6,347 bases of DNA from an uncultured Prevotellaceae bacterium (GTDB lineage Bacteria > Bacteroidota > Bacteroidia > Bacteroidales > Muribaculaceae), in contig CALBLR010000506.1 of the NCBI GenBank assembly GCA_937896015.1, positions 1-6,347 on the forward strand. Reading direction: 5' to 3'. Below, in pieces: positions 1 through 4,911 of this stretch; position 1 is the stretch's first letter; each line of letters starts with the position of its first letter. The translations under genes and the position numbers were made by a program. The notes under the pieces were generated by a model. That model was given only the letters and a program-made list of their open reading frames with translations. It searched no databases and was not told where the DNA came from.

Positions 1-91
1 CCTATTCCGCATAGCCAATCTTTTCGCCTTTCCCCACTAATTTTCTACTGAACCCAAAAAACGTTGGATGTAGATTTAAAGACTTAAAAGC

Positions 92-154
92 ATGTCTTTG
101 TCGTCTGAAAAAAGACGCCGCCAGCCGCCATGTGTCTTTATGTCTTTGTCGTCT
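92..154 (+). repeat. 15-bp direct repeat pair, ATGTCTTTGTCGTCT
   Basis: ATGTCTTTGTCGTCT occurs exactly at 92-106 and again at 140-154, 48 bp apart. A partial third unit (TGTGTCTTT) sits just before the second copy. The first copy with its flank (AAAGCATGTCTTTGT, 87-101) is also present in inverted orientation at 2169-2183, directly after the invertase gene. This fits a family of short dispersed intergenic repeats. Function is unknown. Confidence 0.75.
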
Positions 155-195
155 AAAAATCTGCCAACCAACGGTGTGCTTCTTTGCCGAAAGAA

Positions 196-240
196 AAATC
201 TGTGTAGATCTGTGAGATCTGTGGGAGATGATGTCTTTCG
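196..240 (+). repeat. ATCTGTG-type intergenic repeat, left copy
   Basis: Three ATCTGTG units spaced about 10 bp apart are followed by GGGAGATGATGTCTTTCG. Read on the opposite strand, 2252-2295 carries nearly the same sequence, about 39 matches in 45 aligned positions by eye. A third, less complete copy lies at 2191-2224 in the same orientation as this one. The 10-bp periodicity places the units on one face of the helix, which could suit protein binding. That is inference only. Confidence 0.7.
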
Positions 241-398
241 ACCTTGCCAGAGCCATGCAGATTGCCCTAAATGAATGCCGTGTGCCTGCCCGGCGCTTTT
301 GTGGCAACGTCGGCGACTTAAGCCTTCGGCCCATAAGTGATGTGCAAAAGGCGATGAATTTTCGGGGGTTACATTGTTGTGAATATTTCGCCATGTTG

Positions 399-429
399 TT
401 GCCATTTAATTAAAAATAGCGTAACTTTG
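399..429 (+). promoter_or_regulatory. Bacteroidetes-type promoter for the secreted-protein gene
   Basis: TAACTTTG at 422-429 matches the Bacteroidetes -7 consensus TAnnTTTG. A TTG at 399-401, within TTGTTG (396-401), lies 20 bp upstream, as expected for the -33 element of the major sigma factor in this phylum. Transcription would begin near 435, giving an A/C-rich leader of about 30 nt before the ATG at 468. There is no Shine-Dalgarno sequence, which is normal for Bacteroidetes. Confidence 0.75.
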
Positions 430-467
430 GACGTGATAATTAACTAACACTTTAAACAACAACTCAA

Positions 468-1415
468 ATGAAGAAAACTTACTCTAAACTTTTTGTGGCT
501 GCTCTTGTGGCAGCAAGCACGTTCATCGGCATGCAGGCCCAAGAGACTGTGGTGCTGCAAGAAAACTTCGACAAACTCGAGACTGCCATGAATGGCAGCG
601 TGCACAAGTATGGCAAGAATCCGTGGACTGGCGCTGACGCTGAAAAGGTCGACTATCAGCCTAATTACAACAAACTTGTAAGCGATGGCAACGACGGCGA
701 CCTCAACGGATGGTCGTCGCGCACCACATGGGCGTATGCCTGCCAGGGCTACGTGCGCATTTCTAAGACCGGTTACGGCGGCGACCTGCTGTCGCCCAAG
801 TTCGCTTCGCTCACCGCTCCAACAGACGTCAAACTCTCGTGGCAGGGCATTGGCTACACCTCCAACCAAAAACTTAATGCCGACGGCAGCTACAATTCGG
901 GCCTCGTGCACGACTATCAGTACTACTGCGTGGCAGTGCTCGGCGGCGGCCAACTTGAGGGCGTGACCAAGACCAAGCAGGTGGCCTATAAGGACGCCGG
1001 CGGCAACGACATCACCCTCAACGCAGCAGTCATCGAAATCCCCACCAATGCTTTCATCACAATGGACACCACAGCCGCTTGGGGCTTCGAGGGCACTAAG
1101 AATGAACTCACAATTAAGGGCGCCACTGCCGAGACTCAGGTGGTGTTTATGTCGGTTATCCCCAGTTTTGGAGCTAAGAGCACCGACTACACCTCGGCCG
1201 ACATGCCTGCCGCAACCGATGCCGAGCACGGCGTTAACATCAAGGTTAACCGCGTGATCCTCGACAACATCAAGGTGACCACCCTGACTTCAACAGTGAT
1301 CGAGACCATTGCCAGCAGCAAGGAAGTGAAGCCCCGCAAGGTCATCGAAAACGGACAGGTCTACATCCTCGTTGGCGACAAAAAGTATAACGTGATGGGC
1401 GTGGAAGTGAAGTAA
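468..1415 (+). CDS. Secreted protein of unknown function with short C-terminal sorting-like tail
   Basis: This is a 315-residue protein whose specific function I do not recognise. Residues 1-24 form a signal peptide: a Lys-rich start (MKKTYSK), a hydrophobic core and a cleavage site after MQA. Mature residues from about 25 to 270 look like a beta-sandwich. They begin with an ENFD motif often seen at the start of Bacteroidetes jelly-roll or 'choice-of-anchor' domains and end with VILDNIKV, which is frequent at the end of such domains. Residues 287-315 (KEVKPRKVIENGQVYI onward, ending KYNVMGVEVK) resemble the short C-terminal tails of Bacteroidetes exported proteins, possibly recognised by the type IX secretion system. 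The start is the first ATG after a good promoter and precedes the signal peptide directly. The gene has its own promoter and terminator, so it appears monocistronic. No cysteine follows the signal peptide, so it is not a lipoprotein. The domain and tail assignments are inferences from pattern. Confidence 0.9.
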   Translation: MKKTYSKLFVAALVAASTFIGMQAQETVVLQENFDKLETAMNGSVHKYGKNPWTGADAEKVDYQPNYNKLVSDGNDGDLNGWSSRTTWAYACQGYVRISKTGYGGDLLSPKFASLTAPTDVKLSWQGIGYTSNQKLNADGSYNSGLVHDYQYYCVAVLGGGQLEGVTKTKQVAYKDAGGNDITLNAAVIEIPTNAFITMDTTAAWGFEGTKNELTIKGATAETQVVFMSVIPSFGAKSTDYTSADMPAATDAEHGVNIKVNRVILDNIKVTTLTSTVIETIASSKEVKPRKVIENGQVYILVGDKKYNVMGVEVK

Positions 1416-1457
1416 ACCGCCTTCCCGCACACTCGCGCCAGCCAGCGCGCAACCATT

Positions 1458-1490
1458 GCTCCCACGGCATCAGCCCGCGGGAGCTTTTTT
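1458..1490 (+). terminator. Intrinsic terminator after the secreted-protein gene
   Basis: GCTCCC (1458-1463) pairs with GGGAGC (1479-1484). After one A/C mismatch the stem continues with CGG against CCG, leaving a 7-nt loop (CATCAGC). Six T residues follow (1485-1490). A smaller hairpin lies just upstream (CGCGC 1434-1438 with GCGCG 1445-1449). The terminator separates this gene from the invertase gene. Confidence 0.85.
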
Positions 1491-1535
1491 GTGCCCGCAC
1501 GGCGGCGCCGATTGCGGCAAATGCCGTTCCTTTAC

Positions 1536-2165
1536 ATGAAAAAAACTATGATTTACGGATACATTCGCGTTAGCTGCGACAAGCAGACTGTGGAAAACCA
1601 GCGTTTCGAGATAGCACGCTTCTGCCGCGTCCGCGGGCTTGACGTGGACGGCTGGATAGAGGAGACCATAAGCGGCACGCGCGCCTACTCCAAGCGCGAA
1701 CTGGGCAAACTGCTCAACAGGGTGGGGCGCGGCGACCTCATCATCTGCGCCGAACTGTCGCGCCTTGGGCGCAACCTGTTTATGATCATGGAGATTCTGA
1801 ACCTGTGCATGGCGCGCGAGTGCCGCGTGTGGACCATCAAAGACAACTACCGCCTGGGCGACGACATCCAGAGCAAGGTGCTGGCCTTCGCCTTTGCCCT
1901 CTCGGCCGAGATCGAGCGCAACCTCATCAGCCAGCGCACGCGCGAGGCCTTGGCGCGGCGCAAGGCCGAGGGAGTGGCGCTGGGACGTCCGCGCGGCCGC
2001 CGCAGCGCTCCGCACAAATACAAGCTTCATGCCCACCGCGCCCTCATTGCCAGCTGCCTGGCCCGGCGCCAGTCGCGAAGCGCCATAGCGCGCCAGTGCG
2101 GCGTGAGCCGCGGCACCCTGGCGCGTTACCTCGCCGCCTGCCCACTGAATCCACAAATTGATTAA
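1536..2165 (+). CDS. Mpi-family serine recombinase (site-specific DNA invertase)
   Basis: This 209-residue small serine recombinase of the resolvase/invertase family probably inverts or resolves DNA between paired short sites. The N-terminal catalytic domain (about 5-140) has YGYIRVSCDKQ with the nucleophile Ser13 and Arg11. The next active-site block is AELSRLGRN (Arg76, Arg79), followed by the conserved helix IERNLISQRT with Arg128. The linker GVALGRPRGRR leads to a C-terminal helix-turn-helix (about 179-200, SRSAIARQCGVSRGTL) for site recognition. DNKQ-type spacing, KRELGKLL and VWTIKDNYRLGDDIQSK are hallmarks of the Bacteroides Mpi group, whose founding member flips many capsule promoters at once. 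Length is normal and no key residue is missing; Cys replaces the usual Thr after the catalytic Ser. I chose ATG 1536. ATG 1548 is also possible, while GTG 1491 abuts the terminator T-tract. No obvious promoter is visible in the short leader. The gene is very G+C-rich, unlike the restriction genes' AT-rich part. Confidence 0.93.
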   Translation: MKKTMIYGYIRVSCDKQTVENQRFEIARFCRVRGLDVDGWIEETISGTRAYSKRELGKLLNRVGRGDLIICAELSRLGRNLFMIMEILNLCMARECRVWTIKDNYRLGDDIQSKVLAFAFALSAEIERNLISQRTREALARRKAEGVALGRPRGRRSAPHKYKLHAHRALIASCLARRQSRSAIARQCGVSRGTLARYLAACPLNPQID

Positions 2166-2184
2166 GACACAAAGACATGCTTTA
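2165..2184 (-). repeat. Inverted copy of the left-edge GCATGTCTTTGT repeat
   Basis: On the reverse strand this reads TAAAGCATGTCTTTGTGTCT. It shares 15 consecutive bases (2169-2183) with 87-101 at the left edge, in opposite orientation. It begins at the stop codon of the invertase gene. Together with the ATCTGTG repeats it makes the segment from about 87 to 2295 bounded by inverted repeat sequence. Confidence 0.65.
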
Positions 2185-2190
2185 GGGCAA

Positions 2191-2224
2191 AAGAAAAATC
2201 TGTGATAATCTGTGCTAATCTGCG
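2191..2224 (+). repeat. ATCTGTG-type repeat, left arm of a 19-bp inverted repeat
   Basis: AAGAAAAATCTGTG (2191-2204) is identical to 191-204. AAATCTGTGATAATCTGTG (2196-2214) is perfectly repeated in inverted orientation at 2277-2295, with 62 bp between the arms. It lies about 30 bp after the invertase stop codon. The pair could fold into a long hairpin in RNA, act as recombination sites, or be two dispersed repeats inserted head to head. Confidence 0.75.
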
Positions 2225-2251
2225 GGTGCCCACAAAAACAGCCAACTGTGC

Positions 2252-2295
2252 CGAAGACATTATCTCCCACAGATTTCACAGATTATCACAGATTT
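2252..2295 (-). repeat. ATCTGTG-type repeat, right arm, full-length inverted copy
   Basis: Read on the reverse strand this copy has three ATCTGTG units followed by GGGAGATAATGTCTTCG, the same order as the copy at 196-240. Its first 19 bases are the exact inverted partner of 2196-2214. The G+C-rich chromosome-like sequence ends here and an AT-rich tract begins immediately to the right. Confidence 0.75.
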
Positions 2296-2495
2296 ATTTT
2301 GATTTTATTTCGAATCACCCCAATTCAATCCGCCAATTTATAGCACAAAAAAACGGTCGTTTTCTTTAGCCATCTCGTATATGTCTTTTTTAGCGCAGCT
2401 GGCACGCTATTCCATTTATATTATGCTTAATTTCTGATTTTAAATTCAAAATTAATCACTTTTTCCTAAATGCGCAATACTATTTGGATGCAACA
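2296..2495. other. AT-rich intergenic stretch before the restriction-modification operon
   Basis: No gene is supported here. A short palindrome, AAAACG-GT-CGTTTT (2350-2363), could be an operator but has no second copy in the window. No exact TAnnTTTG element is present. The closest is TACTATTTG at 2478-2486, with one extra base in the spacer, only 10 bases before the ATG at 2496. The operon promoter is therefore uncertain. The composition matches the methyltransferase rather than the invertase gene. Confidence 0.5.
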
Positions 2496-2604
2496 ATGAA
2501 ACGACCAATTAAGCATATCAGGCAAGGCAAATAGTCGACCAAAAGGGCATAAAAAGGTAATTGAAGAGTCTAACTTAGTAGACATATCAAAATATTGGAA
2601 TGAT
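2496..2604 (+). pseudogene. Probable frameshifted N-terminal extension of the methyltransferase
   Basis: An ATG at 2496 opens a frame reading MKRPIKHIRQGK that stops at TAG 2532-2534. The methyltransferase frame is open upstream of its GTG at 2605, back to 2500, and reads SRPKGHKKVIEESNLVD then ISKYWND directly into the catalytic domain. That stretch looks like real protein but contains no ATG, GTG or TTG start. Dropping one base around 2532 joins the two parts into one continuous 36-residue extension. The simplest reading is a single-base gain (or two-base loss) between about 2500 and 2531. The alternative is that the gene truly starts at GTG 2605 and the upstream similarity is a relic. Confidence 0.5.
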
Positions 2605-3294
2605 GTGCCAAAATCTGATATGACATTTGTTGATTTGTTTTGTGGGGCTGGAGGCCTTTCTAAAGGTCTTGAAATGTCTGGATTGATAGGTATATGTGGC
2701 TTGGATTGGTTCAAAGAAGCTTGTATGACTTATGAACGGAATTTTAAGCATCCATTTGTCAATGGTGACATTAAGCTGGATGAGGTTAAAAAACTATTTT
2801 ATGAAACGGTAAATAAAGAGTTGGATGGTCGACACTTGAACATTGTGGCAGGAGGCTTCCCTTGTCAGGGATTTAGTATGGCTGGAAATAGAATTGTAGA
2901 TGATCCAAGGAACTCGTTGTATTTGGAGTTGATTGAGATCGTAAATGAATTAAAACCTGATTTTGTTATTTGTGAGAATGTAAAGGGCTTGCGTAGTATG
3001 CTGAAGGGAAAAGTTGAAGAGAAAATTTTAAACGACTTCCATAAAATAGGATATGAAATGAATGTCATGACCCTTTGTGCCGCAGATTACTATACTCCAC
3101 AAAAGCGAGAACGAGTTATATTTATAGGAAATAGAATAGGGGTGAAAAATTATTTTCCAAAACCAATTATAGAACCGTCTAAATATGTTACAACGGGTGA
3201 AGCAATATCCGATTTAATGACTGTTCAAGATAATGCGGCATTCAATCATGTGTCAACCCGTCATAGTGAAAAAATGATGACAAAGTCTGTATAA
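2605..3294 (+). CDS. C5-cytosine DNA methyltransferase, N-terminal catalytic part, truncated by frameshift
   Basis: This part would methylate cytosine at carbon 5 in a specific DNA site using S-adenosylmethionine, protecting the host from the restriction subunits encoded downstream. Numbered from the GTG at 2605, motif I (AdoMet binding) is DLFCGAGGLSKGLE at residues 10-23. Motif IV GGFPCQGFS holds the catalytic Cys87. Motif VI is ENV (124-126) and motif VIII QKRERVIFIG (166-175). The reading frame ends after residue 229 (TRHSEKMMTKSV), before motifs IX and X, which continue in another frame from 3290. As read, the product lacks part of the target-recognition region and the AdoMet-pocket closing motif, so it should be inactive. 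The first in-frame start is GTG 2605, and a natural-looking extension upstream lacks a start. G+C is about a third, much lower than in the flanking genes, suggesting horizontal origin. It is the first gene of the restriction operon. Confidence 0.88.
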   Translation: MPKSDMTFVDLFCGAGGLSKGLEMSGLIGICGLDWFKEACMTYERNFKHPFVNGDIKLDEVKKLFYETVNKELDGRHLNIVAGGFPCQGFSMAGNRIVDDPRNSLYLELIEIVNELKPDFVICENVKGLRSMLKGKVEEKILNDFHKIGYEMNVMTLCAADYYTPQKRERVIFIGNRIGVKNYFPKPIIEPSKYVTTGEAISDLMTVQDNAAFNHVSTRHSEKMMTKSV

Positions 3295-3559
3295 GGGTTA
3301 TTCTGATGCTTGGAAGAAGTGCCCTTGGAACGAACCATCTTGTACAATAAAAGAAAATCACGGAGGAGTAAATATTCACCCGCGATTGCCAAGGGTCTTA
3401 ACAGCCAGAGAAATGGCAAGATTGCAGTCCTTCCCTGATGATTTCATTTTTGAAGGCCCAAAAAACAAGCAATTGGTCCAAATAGGTAATGCTGTGCCGC
3501 CGCTTTTAGGAAAAGCGATTGGTTTGGCTGTAAGGTATTCAAATGGAGACTTAAAATAA
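3290..3559 (+). pseudogene. C-terminal part of the cytosine methyltransferase, out of frame
   Basis: In a frame different from the upstream part, this encodes 89 residues beginning YKGYSDAWKKCPW. It continues through the end of the recognition region and motif IX (RVLTAREMARLQSFPDDF) to motif X (QLVQIGNAVPPLLGKAIG), ending at TAA 3557. It is the missing C-terminus of the enzyme. This frame is closed at TGA 3278-3280, so the shift lies between 3281 and 3291, where TCTGTATAAGG could be TCTGTATATAAGG with one TA lost, or could carry one extra base. The first internal ATG (about 3413) would give only a ~48-residue fragment, so independent translation as a working split enzyme is unlikely. Only 8 nt separate its stop from the next gene. 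Confidence 0.85.
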
Positions 3560-3567
3560 TCATAGTT

Positions 3568-4911
3568 ATGGAACCAGTTAAGAAAGCATTTCGAGATTTT
3601 TTAGAGTATCATCCTAAAATGAACATAGATAAGCCTGCGCCTAAGGAAATGTTTGCTAATCTTTTAGATAAGGGTGGGGCATTGGACAATAATATATCGA
3701 GTTTACGTATCCCTGGATTTACAACTTCCTACGAGTGCTTAAATCCTGCTTTATGGGGAAATGTCATAAAACCACTTTATGAGCATTTCTATCACCCAGA
3801 TAAAGGAAAAAGAAAAATGGTTTCGATAGGTACCTATTGGAATCATTATGCCGCAATAAACAAGTACACGGAATTTCTATTAAAAAAATATGGAGGTGAG
3901 GTAGCATACGATTGGAATGCGTATAGTGCCCCTGTTTTGCTGGACCGCAGTCAGTTTGATTTCAGCGGGCCGCTGCAGCAGATTTTCTTTGGGGCGCCGG
4001 GCACGGGCAAGTCGTATGGCATCAACTGTAACGCCTGCATCACCGATGGCAACTCGATCCGCACCACGTTTCACCCCGATTGCGACTACTCCACGTTTGT
4101 GGGCTGCTACAAGCCTACGGTGGATGAAGCGAGCGGCGACATCACCTACCGCTTCACTCCGCAGGCGTTCACCGAGGCCTACGTGAGGGCGTGGAGCAAA
4201 CTCGATGAGCCGTTTTTCCTGATTATTGAGGAAATTAACCGCGGCAACTGTGCCCAGATTTTCGGCGATGTGTTTCAGCTGCTCGACCGTGACGACCGCG
4301 GCTATTCGGCCTACCGCATCACGCCCGACACCGACTTGAGGCATTATTTGGAAGAACGGCTGGCCGATGCCGACATCGACGACGCCGGCATCAAGTCGGG
4401 CGAAAAAATGCAGCTGCCGCCCAACCTGCACATCTGGGCCACGATGAACACCAGCGACCAGAGCCTGTTTCCCATCGACTCGGCATTTAAGCGCCGCTGG
4501 GACTGGCGCTATGTGCCCATCGACTGCACCGACCGCGGCCACTACATCGACTGCGGCGAGAGCGGGCGCTATGTGTGGGCCAGCTTTGTGCGCCAGGCCA
4601 ACGAGCGCATCGAGGCCGTGACGCAGAGCGAGGACAAGAAGCTGGGCTACTGGTTTGCCGCGCGCAAGGGCCATGAGGCCATCAGCGCCGACCGCTTTGT
4701 GTCGAAGGTGGTGTTTTATTTGTGGAACGACGTGTTCCGTGACTGCGCCGGCGAGGCTGGCAGCATGTTCACCGGCAGCTGCGACAGCTTTCACCGCTTT
4801 TTCACCAATGGCGGCGAAGTGGATGCCGGCTTGGTGGCCGAGTTTCTCGATGGCCTTGGCGTGGAGCGGTGCAAGCCCGACGCCGGGCCGCAACCCGATG
4901 CCGAGCAATGA
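3568..4911 (+). CDS. McrB-like AAA+ NTPase restriction subunit
   Basis: This 447-residue motor and DNA-recognition subunit of an McrBC/LlaJI-like restriction complex resembles McrB, which in its characterised form hydrolyses GTP, forms rings and activates a partner nuclease. Residues 1 to about 115 form an N-terminal domain I cannot assign; by position it should recognise the DNA target. The AAA+ domain follows: Walker A GAPGTGKS (142-149), Walker B FFLIIEEINRGN (216-227), the McrB-type signature MNTSDQS (293-299) and a sensor/arginine region FKRRWDWRY (308-315). Length is close to E. coli McrB. ATG 3568 follows the methyltransferase remnant by 8 nt, and the stop overlaps the next start (ATGA), indicating translational coupling. 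Up to about codon 110 the gene is AT-rich (21 of 60 G+C at 3601-3660); beyond about 3940 it is G+C-rich (38 of 60 at 4381-4440). The switch sits at the domain boundary. Whether it uses GTP or ATP cannot be told from sequence. Confidence 0.92.
   Translation: MEPVKKAFRDFLEYHPKMNIDKPAPKEMFANLLDKGGALDNNISSLRIPGFTTSYECLNPALWGNVIKPLYEHFYHPDKGKRKMVSIGTYWNHYAAINKYTEFLLKKYGGEVAYDWNAYSAPVLLDRSQFDFSGPLQQIFFGAPGTGKSYGINCNACITDGNSIRTTFHPDCDYSTFVGCYKPTVDEASGDITYRFTPQAFTEAYVRAWSKLDEPFFLIIEEINRGNCAQIFGDVFQLLDRDDRGYSAYRITPDTDLRHYLEERLADADIDDAGIKSGEKMQLPPNLHIWATMNTSDQSLFPIDSAFKRRWDWRYVPIDCTDRGHYIDCGESGRYVWASFVRQANERIEAVTQSEDKKLGYWFAARKGHEAISADRFVSKVVFYLWNDVFRDCAGEAGSMFTGSCDSFHRFFTNGGEVDAGLVAEFLDGLGVERCKPDAGPQPDAEQ

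Larger units (their letters stand above)
1..398. other. Region without a convincing gene, rich in short repeats
   Basis: Nothing here is convincingly coding. The longest open frames are on the reverse strand (about 76-405 and 2-394). They run straight across the direct repeats and the ATCTGTG repeat, so part of their predicted protein is just translated repeat, and no domain is recognisable. The part at about 241-370 (reverse-strand reading with low-complexity Arg/His-rich product) may itself be a dispersed element. I could not compare it with other copies, since none recurs in this window apart from the repeats listed separately. A small hairpin can be drawn at 102-117 (CGTCT, loop GAAAAA, AGACG). 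Confidence 0.6.

Noticed and set aside
92..154. CRISPR array
   Set aside because: Only two 15-bp copies, no further regularly spaced repeats and no cas genes.
76..405. Reverse-strand frame of about 109 residues at the left edge
   Set aside because: It reads through the direct repeats and the ATCTGTG repeat, has no recognisable domain and ends within repeat sequence. More likely noncoding.
395..463. GTTGTTG (395-401) and CAACAAC (457-463) flanking the promoter as possible invertible-promoter sites
   Set aside because: Only 7 bp of simple triplet repeat. Known Bacteroides invertible promoters have much longer arms, and A/C-rich leaders are common in this phylum.
1491..1535. GTG start at 1491 for the recombinase, giving a 224-residue protein
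   Set aside because: It begins one base after the T-tract of the terminator and adds an Arg-rich stretch absent from the family. ATG 1536 or 1548 places the start directly before the conserved YGYIRVS block.
2351..2360. AAACGGTCGT resembling, from memory, the core of Mpi inversion sites
   Set aside because: One mismatch to a consensus I cannot verify, and no inverted partner in the window. A single such hit is expected by chance.
3880..4908. Long reverse-strand open frame opposite the McrB-like gene
   Set aside because: It is a shadow of a G+C-rich gene: low-complexity Ala/Val/Gly/His product, no domain. The opposite strand carries clear AAA+ motifs.
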